This document shows, piece by piece, positions 36,232 to 44,681 of a stretch of DNA of 64,000 bases. Numbering within the stretch: the first letter of the stretch is position 1; each line of letters starts with the position of its first letter. A program made the translations under genes and the position numbers. The stretch lies in the NCBI GenBank assembly GCA_003327425.1, contig QOQW01000029.1:1-64000 (forward strand), given 5' to 3'. A model generated the notes under the pieces. That model did no database searches, was not told the DNA's origin, and worked only from the letters and a program-made list of their open reading frames with translations. Source of the stretch: Candidatus Ozemibacter sibiricus. GTDB lineage: Bacteria > Muiribacteriota > Ozemobacteria > Ozemobacterales > Ozemobacteraceae.

Positions 36232-36939
36232 TCATCGTTTGAGCCAGGAGGCCAGGAGCAAGGCCAGCCCCAAGGCCAGCCACATGAGGCCTCGCCTGCC
36301 CTGGAACAACCATTCTTGGAAGGCCGGAGGCGGGAGCGGCTCGGGAATGAGTCTGACCCGCACCCGGCCACCTTTTCCGACTCTCACCGACAATCGATGG
36401 CCAGGCACACCCCCGGTGCAGGTGCAGCCAAGCCAGCGGGCCAACGACTCGGCTTCTTTCTGGAGAGCCTCGAATCGATCTTCCCTTTCCCAATTCCCCA
36501 TAGGATGGATCTTCCCTTGGCGATCGATCAGGACCAGGCGATATTCATACCATCGGTGGCGGCGCGTCGTTTCGATGCGCCCTTCCAGGGCTGTGGTAAA
36601 GCAGGTTTCGAAGTCGAGGTATTTGCTGAACCGCTGCCAACCGCAGATTCGGAAGCGGTACAAGATCTGCCGACGATCTCGGTCAATGAGATAGACGTTG
36701 TCGGTCAGCCAGTACATCAGCCACCCGATCGCTCCGATGACCAGCGAGTAAGGCAGCCATGGCAGCAAAGCGGGATCGGGCGGCGTTCCGCCGCTTCCAT
36801 GCAACCCCATGAAAAGAATATACGCGGAAGCGAGGGTCCCCAGGAAAGCCACCACTTTCCAGAAGTCCTCGAATGGGGTATCGAGCTCGACCCTGATCAC
36901 ACGAGGGTCTTCTTGGTGAGCAGGGTAGGAAAGGGACAT
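36232..36939 (-). CDS. Unrecognised membrane protein
   Basis: I do not recognise this 235-residue protein. Two hydrophobic segments lie at about 28-47 (VVAFLGTLASAYILFMGL) and 60-82 (PYSLVIGAIGWLMYWL), and a third near the C-terminus (LMWLALGLALLLASWL). The middle, about 85-200, is soluble and beta-rich (LIDRDRRQILYRFRICGW, YEYRLVLIDRQGKIHPMG), reminiscent of membrane proteins with a PH-like domain. The ribosome binding site is weak. GC content is a little lower than the neighbours. It lies between the exported thioredoxin and the phospholipase D-like gene. Confidence 0.65.
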   Translation of the reverse strand: MSLSYPAHQEDPRVIRVELDTPFEDFWKVVAFLGTLASAYILFMGLHGSGGTPPDPALLPWLPYSLVIGAIGWLMYWLTDNVYLIDRDRRQILYRFRICGWQRFSKYLDFETCFTTALEGRIETTRRHRWYEYRLVLIDRQGKIHPMGNWEREDRFEALQKEAESLARWLGCTCTGGVPGHRLSVRVGKGGRVRVRLIPEPLPPPAFQEWLFQGRRGLMWLALGLALLLASWLKR

Positions 36940-37048
36940 AGAACGATCAGTCAGTCATGGCCGACGACACAGAGCATCGGCGGCCCCCTTTTCGCAGGGC
37001 AGGCGGGAAGCGGCGGAGCCCCAAGCAGGCGCTGGTCCGTCGCCCACC

Positions 37049-38437
37049 TCACTTTTCGCCGAGGTTTTCGACCAGCGAGGCATGGTCGATCACACGAACA
37101 ACCCGGCGGTTCTGCACCTCGATGGTGCGGAACGGGCGGAGGGTGCGGCCGTCGATGAGGCGGATGGTCTTGTTCTTCCCTTCGGCGTCGGAACGCGGCA
37201 CCTCGTAGAGCGGACGCACGGTCAGGAAGGTGGCGACATCGAGCGCCAGGGGATCGGCCAGGTCGCGGCGGAAGACTGCGAGCAGGCGGCGACCCAGGGT
37301 CGCCGAGCGGAAGATCACGCCCAGCTCTCGCGAATAGAGCAGTCCCGATTTGCTGATGTTGTTGGACCCGATGAAGATCAGGTCGCCATCGACCACCATG
37401 GCCTTGGAATGCATCATGCCACGGTTGAAGATGCGACCGTAGGGCGCCAGCGACCAGATCCTGGCGCGCACGGGCGAGCCGGCGAGCGCGCGGATGGCCT
37501 GGCGCGCCGGTTCGTAGAGCGGATTGGGATCGGACCAGGAACGTTCTTCGATCAGCAGCGTGACCTCGACCCCGCGGGCGGCGGCCGCCAGCAGTTCCTC
37601 ATGGATGCCGCCGAACGCGGTGTAGTAGTCGATCTCATAGACGATCTCCCGCTTCGCCTGCCGGATCATGGCGATGAGGGCGGGCTGCAGGTTGGGAACC
37701 GCCGGATGGTTGAGACCGGCGGGGGCGGCTTCGACGATCAGGAAGTCGAGCGGCCCGGCGCGCGGCACGGTGGGGATCTCGGGCGGAGACTGCGTTTCGC
37801 CGCCGGCTTTGGCCCAGTCGTGGTCGAACAGCGCCCGCAGGGTCGCGGCCACCCGCTCATCGTCGATCAGGACGTTGGTTTCGCGATTCTCGTTGAGCCC
37901 CATGTAGCTGTAGTTGACGCCGCCGAAGGTCGAGAAGCGCCGATCGACGATGATGGTCTTGGTATGGACCGCCCCATACAGGAAACTGTCTTTCTTCAGA
38001 TCGAGGAACCGGACCTGGACGTTGGGGAAGGCCGCCAGTTCGGCGGCGTACTGCTCATCTTTGTGCGTGAGTTCGGCCAGGATGATGCGCATGGCCACGC
38101 CGCGTCGCGCCGCCCGATCGAGGGCTCGCACGAATCGGGGCGAGAGATTCTTCTGGATGTAGTAGGCCTCGAACAGGATCTCGTGGCGAGCGGCTTCGAT
38201 CAGCTCGACCATGGCCCGCTCCGAGGTGAGGTGGTCGGGGGTGACCAGTTCAGGCGGTTCGGTAAAGAACAGCCGGATCCTGGCATCGCCCTGGTCGACC
38301 AAGCGGGGCAAGGCGGTCTCGTCGAACCCCGTGATGGCCCCGACGGCGGACGCCCCCCATAGGAAAAGCGCCAGAAAGGGCAGGCAGCCAAGGAGCGGGC
38401 GGATGGGCGAGCGGTGGAGGCGTGGCCAGTGGATCAT
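37049..38437 (-). CDS. Exported phospholipase D-like protein
   Basis: A 462-residue PLD-superfamily protein with two catalytic HKD motifs, HTKTIIVD at 158-165 and HSKAMVVD at 343-350, each followed by a Gly/Ser strand (FGGVNYS, FIGSNNIS). An N-terminal signal peptide or anchor (PLLGCLPFLALFLWGASAVGA) is present. The two-motif arrangement matches cardiolipin synthase/PLD enzymes, but export argues for a phospholipase or phosphodiesterase outside the cytoplasm. A short unrelated C-terminal region follows the second motif. AGGAAGG precedes ATG. The upstream gene on the same strand is an exported thioredoxin. Confidence 0.88.
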   Translation of the reverse strand: MIHWPRLHRSPIRPLLGCLPFLALFLWGASAVGAITGFDETALPRLVDQGDARIRLFFTEPPELVTPDHLTSERAMVELIEAARHEILFEAYYIQKNLSPRFVRALDRAARRGVAMRIILAELTHKDEQYAAELAAFPNVQVRFLDLKKDSFLYGAVHTKTIIVDRRFSTFGGVNYSYMGLNENRETNVLIDDERVAATLRALFDHDWAKAGGETQSPPEIPTVPRAGPLDFLIVEAAPAGLNHPAVPNLQPALIAMIRQAKREIVYEIDYYTAFGGIHEELLAAAARGVEVTLLIEERSWSDPNPLYEPARQAIRALAGSPVRARIWSLAPYGRIFNRGMMHSKAMVVDGDLIFIGSNNISKSGLLYSRELGVIFRSATLGRRLLAVFRRDLADPLALDVATFLTVRPLYEVPRSDAEGKNKTIRLIDGRTLRPFRTIEVQNRRVVRVIDHASLVENLGEK

Positions 38438-38474
38438 GGGCGTTCCTTCCTCGAGAGGCGGAGATTCTGGGGCG

Positions 38475-38507
38475 CCCGGCCCGGCCGAAGTTCACGGCCG
38501 GGCCGGG
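38475..38507. terminator. GC-rich hairpin between thioredoxin and PLD genes
   Basis: A 13-base perfect stem (38475-38487 with 38495-38507) and a seven-base loop. No T-run follows on the minus strand, so it may be a processing or stability element rather than a terminator. Confidence 0.45.
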
Positions 38508-38518
38508 GACAACGATCG

Positions 38519-39061
38519 TCAGCGGCCGGCGGCGGCCTTCCAATCGGCGAGGCAGGAATCGGGCTTCTTGGTGACATCGGCCCGGCCATCTTCGGTGATG
38601 GTCTTGCCGTCGGGCCCGAGAATGATCAGGGTCGGAATGCTGCGCACGCCGTATTTCTGGGCGAGCGCATTCGCGGCCTCGCTGCGATGCTCGAGGGTGT
38701 ACCACTTCATCCCCACTTCCTTCATGTATTCGAACTGGGCTTCCCTGTTCTTGTCGGAACTGATGAAGACGACTTCGAAGTCGCTGGTGTGGGCATCGCG
38801 GAAAGCGACCAGCATGGGCGAGAACATGCGGCAGGGGGGGCACCAGTGGGCCGAGAAATACAGGCCGACCAGCTTGCCATTCAGCACGTCGGGCTCCACC
38901 TTGTTCCCTTCGGGGTCGAGCAGGCCATCAGGGAAGAAGGTCTTCCAGACCGATTCCTGGGCCGGCGCCGGAGTCGGTGCCGGATCGGACGTCTGGGCCC
39001 CGACCGCCCCGGCCAGGACGAACAGGAACAACGACGCAACGAACAGAGCATGGTTTTTCAT
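38519..39061 (-). CDS. Exported nucleoredoxin-like thioredoxin, paralogue 2
   Basis: A 180-residue secreted thioredoxin-fold protein. The signal peptide (HALFVASLFLFVLAGAVGAQ) ends near VGA. WCPPC is at 73-77 within GLYFSAHWCPPCRMFSP. SIPTLIILGPDGKTI holds the cis-proline. It shares the insert pattern FFPDGLLDPEGNKV with the 35577-36152 paralogue, so the two arose by duplication. GGAGG lies nine bases upstream of ATG. It heads the minus-strand group with the PLD-like gene. Confidence 0.9.
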   Translation of the reverse strand: MKNHALFVASLFLFVLAGAVGAQTSDPAPTPAPAQESVWKTFFPDGLLDPEGNKVEPDVLNGKLVGLYFSAHWCPPCRMFSPMLVAFRDAHTSDFEVVFISSDKNREAQFEYMKEVGMKWYTLEHRSEAANALAQKYGVRSIPTLIILGPDGKTITEDGRADVTKKPDSCLADWKAAAGR

Positions 39062-39241
39062 TCAGATGCCTCCATTTTGTACGGTGTCTGATTCTACCAC
39101 ACACCCCTCCAATCACTTCATCTGGGAGAGATGCCCTCGGCACGCCCCCCCAAAAGGCAGCTATCGAGGAGCCCCCGGGCCGAAGATTCCGTTAAGAATC
39201 CCTCGCCGGCCGCCGATGAAGGGGCAGAACGACGCCTTGCA

Positions 39242-39264
39242 CCTTCCCCCCGAACCGGGGAAGG
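39242..39264. promoter_or_regulatory. Hairpin upstream of small membrane peptide
   Basis: Eight-base arms (39242-39249 and 39257-39264) with a seven-base loop lie in the divergent region between the thioredoxin and the 39-residue peptide genes. It could be regulatory or a REP-like remnant. Confidence 0.3.
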
Positions 39265-39321
39265 AGGAAGGCGCCGCTCGATCCGGAGGCCGCATCGTCG
39301 ACAGACATGGAGGTGGTACCG

Positions 39322-39441
39322 ATGTTCCTGCTAGGCCTGAGCGTTTTGGTCATCTTCTTCCTCGCCCTGGTCACCGAACCCGAGAAGTGGCCGGACAAGA
39401 TCGCCGCGTTCCTGAGGGAGCACCATCTGCATCATGGCTGA
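39322..39441 (+). CDS. 39-residue membrane peptide
   Basis: A very short gene that is easy to miss. GGAGGTGG lies a few bases upstream of ATG 39322. The product has a hydrophobic N-terminus (MFLLGLSVLVIFFLALV) and a charged, His-rich C-terminus (KIAAFLREHHLHHG). Its stop overlaps the start of the merR-like gene by eight bases, which argues for translational coupling and for being real. An in-frame ATG five codons upstream is less well placed. Function unknown; small membrane peptides often tune a membrane partner. Confidence 0.6.
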   Translation: MFLLGLSVLVIFFLALVTEPEKWPDKIAAFLREHHLHHG

Positions 39442-39955
39442 GTTCCTGACCATCGCTGAAGTGAGCCGGCTGACCGGCCTGGCTCCGCACACCATCCGCT
39501 TCTACGAACGCCAGTTCCCCACCCTGCTCACCGTCGAGCGGTCGCCCGGCGGCCACCGCCAGTACCGGGCGTCCCACCTCGAAGCCTTGCGACGCATCAT
39601 CCACCTGCTTCGGCACGAGAAGCTGAGCATCCGGGAAGCTCAGCTCCGGCTGGGCGAATCCCCGCCGGCCCCGGCCCGCCCCGGCGGGCGCGAGGACCGC
39701 CGCGCCGCCGAGCCGGCGGTCGAGGTCCTGCAACAGACGCTGGCCGCAGTTCTGGCCAAGATCGAGGACCTGAGCCGCCAGAATGCCCACCTCGACGCGC
39801 TGGTCGAGGATCTGCGCCGTCAGGCCAGCGCCCCGGCCCGCGCCGAGCTGCTCGCCGAGATCGCCCGCTACCGGGAAGAGAACCGGCGGTCGGTGCGCAT
39901 CTACGAGGAGTTCCTGCAGCGCAGCCGCCGGCTCGCCGACCCCACTCCCTCCTGA
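39434..39955 (+). CDS. MerR family transcriptional regulator
   Basis: A 173-residue regulator. Residues 5-75 are a MerR winged helix-turn-helix (TIAEVSRLTGLAPHTIRFYE, ERSPGGHRQYRASHLEALRRI). A Pro/Ala-rich linker follows, then a coiled coil from about 92 to 165 for dimerisation. No metal- or ligand-binding cysteines are present, resembling HspR/MlrA-like members. It overlaps the membrane peptide gene by eight bases and precedes the ComB-like gene by 25 bases, so all three are likely one transcript. Its targets are unknown. Confidence 0.88.
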   Translation: MAEFLTIAEVSRLTGLAPHTIRFYERQFPTLLTVERSPGGHRQYRASHLEALRRIIHLLRHEKLSIREAQLRLGESPPAPARPGGREDRRAAEPAVEVLQQTLAAVLAKIEDLSRQNAHLDALVEDLRRQASAPARAELLAEIARYREENRRSVRIYEEFLQRSRRLADPTPS

Positions 39956-39980
39956 GCGCCAGTCGCCCGGGATCATCGCC

Positions 39981-40733
39981 ATGCATATCGATGTCGCCTT
40001 CACCCCTGCCGAGGTCCAGAACATCGCCGCCAAGGTCTGTCTGGTGGTCGACGTCATCCGCGCCACCTCGACCCTCGCGGTCATCGCCTCCCGCCGGCCT
40101 GACCGCCTGCTGATCACACCCACCGTCCAGAAGGCGGTCAAGTTCGCGGCGCAGCAGGCGGTCCACCCGGTGCTGTGCGGCGAGCGCGGCGGGCTGGCCC
40201 CCGAGGGTTTCGACTACGGCAACAGCCCGCGCGAGTTCACCGACGTCGATCTGACCGGCAAGACGGTGGTCTTCACCTCGAGCAATGGGGCCCGGGCCAT
40301 CGCCGACGTCCACCTGGCCCCGGCCGTCCTGCTGGCTTCCTTCCTGAATGCCGGGGCCGCCGTCGAGGCCGCCCTGACGCGCGCCTATCGCGATCACCTC
40401 GACGTGCTGGTGGTCTGCGCCGGCCGCGACGAGAAGTTCGCCATCGATGACGCCTACTGCGCGGGCTATCTGATTTCCCTGCTGCTCGGCCTCATTCCGG
40501 CCGACAAGACGTTCACCCTCGGCGAAGGCGGCCAGGCCGCCCTGGCCCTGGTCGGCTATTTCCGAGATGCCGAGAAGCTGCTTCGCGAGTCGGGGGCTGG
40601 CCAAGCCGTCATCGAGATCGGCCTGGAAGAGGACATTCCCTTCCTGCTGCAGAAAGACCTGCTCACCGCCGTTCCCACTCTGCAAACCCGCGACCAATCG
40701 CCGGTCGACTACCCCTTCACTCTGTTGATCTGA
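39981..40733 (+). CDS. comB: ComB-like 2-phosphosulfolactate phosphatase
   Basis: A 250-residue member of the ComB family (acid phosphatase of the coenzyme M pathway in methanogens, also widespread in bacteria without that pathway). Recognisable blocks: VDVIRATSTLAVI near the N-terminus, LCGERGGLAPEGFDYGNSP, VVFTSSNGARAI and VVCAGRDEKFAIDDAYCAG. It would remove phosphate from 2-phosphosulfolactate or a related compound using magnesium. No other coenzyme M gene is nearby, so the physiological substrate is uncertain. ATG 39981 is chosen because family similarity starts there; the ribosome binding site is weak (GGGA). Confidence 0.85.
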   Translation: MHIDVAFTPAEVQNIAAKVCLVVDVIRATSTLAVIASRRPDRLLITPTVQKAVKFAAQQAVHPVLCGERGGLAPEGFDYGNSPREFTDVDLTGKTVVFTSSNGARAIADVHLAPAVLLASFLNAGAAVEAALTRAYRDHLDVLVVCAGRDEKFAIDDAYCAGYLISLLLGLIPADKTFTLGEGGQAALALVGYFRDAEKLLRESGAGQAVIEIGLEEDIPFLLQKDLLTAVPTLQTRDQSPVDYPFTLLI

Positions 40734-40746
40734 CCAGGGGGCAGGC

Positions 40747-40790
40747 CTTCCCCCTTTCGGCGCATCGCAGGAAGGGGGAAGCCTGGCTTT
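40747..40790 (+). terminator. Terminator-like hairpin after comB
   Basis: Ten-base arms (40747-40756 and 40772-40781) with a 15-base loop, followed within five bases by GCTTTCTC, 14 bases beyond the comB stop. Confidence 0.5.
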
Positions 40791-41058
40791 CTCACACAGA
40801 AACGCCCTGCCCTGGCGCCCTCCCGCCACCCTCCAGGGGACCAGCGCTTTGAGCATGGGAGGGCTGGTCTCAGACTTGCCGAGCGGGCCCCATGACGCCT
40901 GGCCCGCCAGGCTCTGGAAGGACCCCCTACCGCTCGAACGCTTCCAACGCCCAATACCGTCCAGCCGACCGGCCCCGTGCGTCAAGCCCATTTCTCGTCG
41001 GCGAGCGGTGCCGGAGATTCCGCTTCTGTGGCGCCACTTGCGATGAATGAAAAAAAAC

Positions 41059-41118
41059 TTGACATCGAGCCGAAAATGGTTAGTGTATTAGTAGAGTAAT
41101 ACACCACGTCACTAATAC
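41059..41118 (+). promoter_or_regulatory. GntR-operon promoter and operator
   Basis: A consensus TTGACA (41059-41064) is followed at 16 bases by TAGTGT. A perfect inverted repeat GTGTATTA-N6-TAATACAC (41083-41090/41097-41104) overlaps the probable -10 and start region, and ACTAATAC at 41111-41118 repeats one arm again. YtrA-type GntR repressors bind such dyads and usually repress their own operon, so autoregulation is likely. Confidence 0.6.
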
Positions 41119-41145
41119 GGCGAAACACGAAAGGAGGTGGCCCGG

Positions 41146-41547
41146 GTGATCAAGGTGGATGAGACAGCGGCGGTTCCGATCTACCTGCAGATCGTGCAGG
41201 GGTTCAAGCGGGAGATCCTGCGGGGGGTGTTCGGTCCCGACCACCGGTTGCCCTCGATCCGGGAGCTGGCGGTCGAGTTGAAGGTCAACCCCAACACCGT
41301 CGCCAAGGCCTACCAGGAGATGGAGGCCCAGGGCATGATCTATTTCAAGCGGGGCCAGGGGGCGTTCGTGGCGCCCGGCACGGAGGAGGAGCGCATGAAG
41401 GAAGCCAAGAGCGAGATCGCGCGTCTGTTCGGCGAGATCCTGACCATCGCGCGCAGCATGAACCTGTCTGATGCCCAGTTGCAGAGCCTGCTGGCCGATC
41501 TGCTGCGGCGCGAGGGCCGCGCCGCGGCGGCTTCGAAGGAGGCCTGA
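41146..41547 (+). CDS. YtrA-subfamily GntR repressor
   Basis: A 133-residue GntR regulator. The N-terminal winged helix-turn-helix (PIYLQIVQGFKREILRG, RLPSIRELAVELKVNPNTVAKAYQEME cut in the text) is followed by only a short helical C-terminus (about 85-130), the size that defines the YtrA subfamily. The start is GTG at 41146, placed eight bases after AAGGAGG; the frame also opens nine bases earlier but that would overlap the ribosome binding site. The gene is followed after two bases by an ABC ATPase, the classic YtrA layout. The dyad upstream is its probable operator. Confidence 0.9.
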   Translation: MIKVDETAAVPIYLQIVQGFKREILRGVFGPDHRLPSIRELAVELKVNPNTVAKAYQEMEAQGMIYFKRGQGAFVAPGTEEERMKEAKSEIARLFGEILTIARSMNLSDAQLQSLLADLLRREGRAAAASKEA

Positions 41548-41549
41548 GC

Positions 41550-42440
41550 ATGGAGACCATCACCTTCAGCGGCCTGTCGAAGTCGTATGGACGCGTGCCG
41601 GTGCTGCGCCAGGTCAGCGCCACGATCGGCGCCGGCCAGGTGGTCGGTCTGTTCGGCCGCAACGGCGTGGGCAAGACGACCCTGATGCGGATCCTGTATG
41701 GCATGATCGCCCCCGACGCCGGGTCGGCCGCGCTGCTCGGGCTCGATCCCCAGACCAACCCGGTCGAGGTTCGCCAGCGCGTGGCCCTGGTCAGCGAAGA
41801 GTGCCACCTCTACCCCTGGATGGACGCCACCACCCTGGAAGCGTTCCTCGCCCCCCTCTACCCAAAGTGGGACGGCGCGCTCTTCCGGCAGCATCTGGCC
41901 GGCCTGGAAGTGCCTGCCGACCGTCGGGTCGACGCCCTGAGCCGCGGCACCAAACGCAAGCTGATGCTGGCGCTGGCCCTGGCCAGCCAGCCGGAGGTGC
42001 TGCTGCTCGACGAGCCGCTGGGCGGCCTCGATGCCGTGGTGCGCGAACAGATCGTCACCACCTTGATCCAATCGCTGACCGATCGGGGCGTCACCATCTT
42101 CCTGTCGACCCACGAGATCGAGCAGTTCGCCAAGGTCTGCGATCGGGTCATCATCCTGTCGCACGGCTCGTTCCTGGTCGATCGCGAGACGGCGGACCTC
42201 ACGGCGCAGGTGCGGCGCATCACCGCCACGCTCGAGCATCCGGTCGAGGCGGTGCCGGCGCATCCCAAGATCCTGTCGGCGCGGGTGCACGGCACGCAGG
42301 TCGAGTTCATTCTCGATGGCTACACCCCCGAGCTTGTCACCGCCATCCTGGCCAATTACAAGGTGCGCGAGCATGCTGTGACTGGTTTGACGCTTCCAGA
42401 AATCTTCATCACCTTCACTTCGAAGGACACAGGGCGATGA
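41550..42440 (+). CDS. ABC transporter ATP-binding protein
   Basis: A 296-residue ABC ATPase of the ABC-2 export type. Walker A GRNGVGKTT at 36-44, signature LSRGTKRK at 130-137 (a variant of LSGGQ), Walker B VLLLDEP at 150-156 and H-loop STHEIEQ follow in order. The C-terminal 70 residues are a regulatory domain as in YtrB/BcrA-like proteins. It would energise the downstream permease. It starts two bases after the GntR stop codon, so regulator and ATPase are cotranscribed. Confidence 0.93.
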   Translation: METITFSGLSKSYGRVPVLRQVSATIGAGQVVGLFGRNGVGKTTLMRILYGMIAPDAGSAALLGLDPQTNPVEVRQRVALVSEECHLYPWMDATTLEAFLAPLYPKWDGALFRQHLAGLEVPADRRVDALSRGTKRKLMLALALASQPEVLLLDEPLGGLDAVVREQIVTTLIQSLTDRGVTIFLSTHEIEQFAKVCDRVIILSHGSFLVDRETADLTAQVRRITATLEHPVEAVPAHPKILSARVHGTQVEFILDGYTPELVTAILANYKVREHAVTGLTLPEIFITFTSKDTGR

Positions 42441-42621
42441 AACAAGCGCCGAGGTTCTCGAAGTTTGCCCCATCGAACGTTCCAGCGATCTTGAATGGTT
42501 GTTCGGCCTGAAGATGCTCCAAAAACAAGTGTCCGCTTCTGCTTCGCGGTCTACCTGAGGTCAGAGCAGCGCTGGCGGTCGGGAATGCATAACCAATCAA
42601 GAACAGATCAAGGAGGAAGCC

Positions 42622-44583
42622 ATGAAGACCCTGATCATGAAAGAACTGCGTGAACACGGACTGCACGTCGCCCTCTTCCTTCTGGCAGGACTCGGCTCGA
42701 TCCTGCTGCTGGGCTTGTTCAAGCAACTCGATCATGAAATCGTGCTAACCCTTCTCTTCTTGTTCGAAGCGCCTCTATTCACTATTCTGTTAGGTCACCA
42801 CCTGATTCAATCCGAGGTCAAGCAGGGCACTTTTCCATCCCTGGCAGCCCTGCCAGTGAATCGCTGGCATCTCTGGATCGGGAAACTGATGGCGGCGCTA
42901 GGGATCTGCGTCCTGGTCTATGGGGTATTCTATGGTCTAGCCATCATGGCCGGAGCACCCGCCTGCCAGATCGACCTCGGCTTGGGCGAGCGAGCCTTCT
43001 GGATTGTTCCCTGGCTTCAGACCCGAGGTTTGCCGGTCTTCACCCCTGGGTTGTTGCTGTTCTGGATCCCGCTCGTGCTGCTGACTGCCAGTTTTTGGGG
43101 AAGCATGCAGCCGGCCGGGGTACCAGCCTTCGAGGCCATCATCGGCGTTGTGGTGATCTGGCTGCTGTGGAGCCAACGGATCTTGGCCGCCATGCATCTG
43201 CCATTGGCTCTGGGAATACTGACCATCGCCTTTCTGATTTCCTCTTGGTTCACCTTCCGAAGGGCAGAGCTGCTGACCGACCCCTGGCGAGTGGGGAGGG
43301 CGCTACTCTCCTTGATCGTCTGCCTGGCCCTCGGAGGAGGAGCCTGGGCCATTCTCGATCAAGTGGCCGATAAACGTTTGCTGGCAGGACGGATGGACGG
43401 TAGAATACAGGTGATGGATGACGGCCGCGGTGTTCTCTACACCATGCGCACACCCGCCGAATGGTTCGATCCCCTTCAAGGCCTAGGAATCCTAACGGGA
43501 GACATCAATGATCCTGATCAGTTCGACCATTTCCGGTGCCTCTCCCAGGAGCAAGGCCGAACCATTCCACGACAGATCGGTCGACGCGGCTTGACCGATC
43601 CTCTCCTCAGCCCCGATGGCCAGACGATGGCTGCCGTGGCATTGACGCGGGCTCCCGGCATCCGCACGGCGCCTCGATTGGTATTGGCCGACCGCCGCAC
43701 CGGCGCCATCCATTCCACCATCGACCATCAAGCTCGCCCCCTGGCCTTCCTTGGAACCCGCGACCGTCTCCTGTATCTTCGCTACACCCACCAAACCGGC
43801 GACGGAGGCATCGCCACCGAATTGTGCGTGCATGAGACCGGCAAGTCGCCACGCAGCATATACACGGCGATCGATGAGCGGCCTTTCAATCTGCAGGCCT
43901 TGTATCTCCCCTGCCTCAACCGGCTCTTGATTCAACCCCCCGATCGCGATTCGCTCTGGTTTCTCTCGCCTGAGAATGGAGAATTGGCCTCTTCTCCGTT
44001 CCGAGGGTGGAATTGGATCAGGAAGGTGTGGCAGGATGAGCGACTCGCATTGATTCTTCCGGAAAGCGAAGAGGCGTGGTGGGCGGTCGAACCTGGTCGC
44101 GAGCCCCGCGCGCTGACCGAGGTGGCCACCACCACCCGTTTCCTGGGACGCGACGCCAAGGGCCGCCTGCTCTGCGTGCTCGAGGTGCCGGCCCCCGAGC
44201 CGCATGGCCTGCCCGAGGAAGTGCTGGGAATCTTCGATCCGGCCACTCATCGCTGCCAGCCGTTGCCAGAAAACGCGGCTCTGAGGCTGAACGGCTTGAT
44301 CTGCGGTCTTTCCCGCAGCGGCCGATATCTGATGACCTGCCCCGCCAGCCAGTCCACTGGCGAAGGGCGGGTGATCGAGCTGGAAACCCGAAAGGAAGCG
44401 AAGGTCACCCTGCCCCGAGAAGTCGTGACCAACATCTATTCCGTCGCCAGAGACGGCTTCCTGGTGTTCACCGAACGGCAGGCCTGGCGGCATGATCCGG
44501 AGACGGCGGAAACCGTACAGATCGCGTCCTTCCCAGAGCCGATGTCTTTCTGGACCATCGAATCGTCGCTGGCGACCTTCTGA
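42622..44583 (+). CDS. ABC-2 permease fused to a propeller-like domain
   Basis: A 653-residue protein. Residues 15-245 contain six or seven hydrophobic segments in the ABC-2 permease style (VALFLLAGLGSILLLGLF, LGICVLVYGVFYGLAIMAG, AIIGVVVIWLLW). Residues 255-653 are soluble and built of repeated beta-strand blocks such as LLSPDGQTMAAVAL and LSRSGRYLMTCPA, typical of WD40/TolB-like propellers. This half would face outside the membrane or the cytoplasm depending on topology. AGGAGG lies six bases before ATG. A 180-base gap separates it from the ATPase gene. The fusion is unusual for the family. Confidence 0.78.
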   Translation: MKTLIMKELREHGLHVALFLLAGLGSILLLGLFKQLDHEIVLTLLFLFEAPLFTILLGHHLIQSEVKQGTFPSLAALPVNRWHLWIGKLMAALGICVLVYGVFYGLAIMAGAPACQIDLGLGERAFWIVPWLQTRGLPVFTPGLLLFWIPLVLLTASFWGSMQPAGVPAFEAIIGVVVIWLLWSQRILAAMHLPLALGILTIAFLISSWFTFRRAELLTDPWRVGRALLSLIVCLALGGGAWAILDQVADKRLLAGRMDGRIQVMDDGRGVLYTMRTPAEWFDPLQGLGILTGDINDPDQFDHFRCLSQEQGRTIPRQIGRRGLTDPLLSPDGQTMAAVALTRAPGIRTAPRLVLADRRTGAIHSTIDHQARPLAFLGTRDRLLYLRYTHQTGDGGIATELCVHETGKSPRSIYTAIDERPFNLQALYLPCLNRLLIQPPDRDSLWFLSPENGELASSPFRGWNWIRKVWQDERLALILPESEEAWWAVEPGREPRALTEVATTTRFLGRDAKGRLLCVLEVPAPEPHGLPEEVLGIFDPATHRCQPLPENAALRLNGLICGLSRSGRYLMTCPASQSTGEGRVIELETRKEAKVTLPREVVTNIYSVARDGFLVFTERQAWRHDPETAETVQIASFPEPMSFWTIESSLATF

Positions 44584-44681
44584 AGTGTATCTTCGGCCTG
44601 GTGCGGGGCGCCCGCCCGGTCGCCCCGCGCCGGGCTTGAGCCAGCCAGGTTCCTGGCGCCGCCCGGCGCAGTCGCTCGTAT

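Larger units (their letters stand above)
40734..41145. other. Intergenic region with terminator and GntR promoter
   Basis: About 410 bases. The left end holds a terminator after comB, the right end an AT-rich promoter/operator for the GntR operon. Between 40800 and 41040 I see nothing recognisable. Confidence 0.5.
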
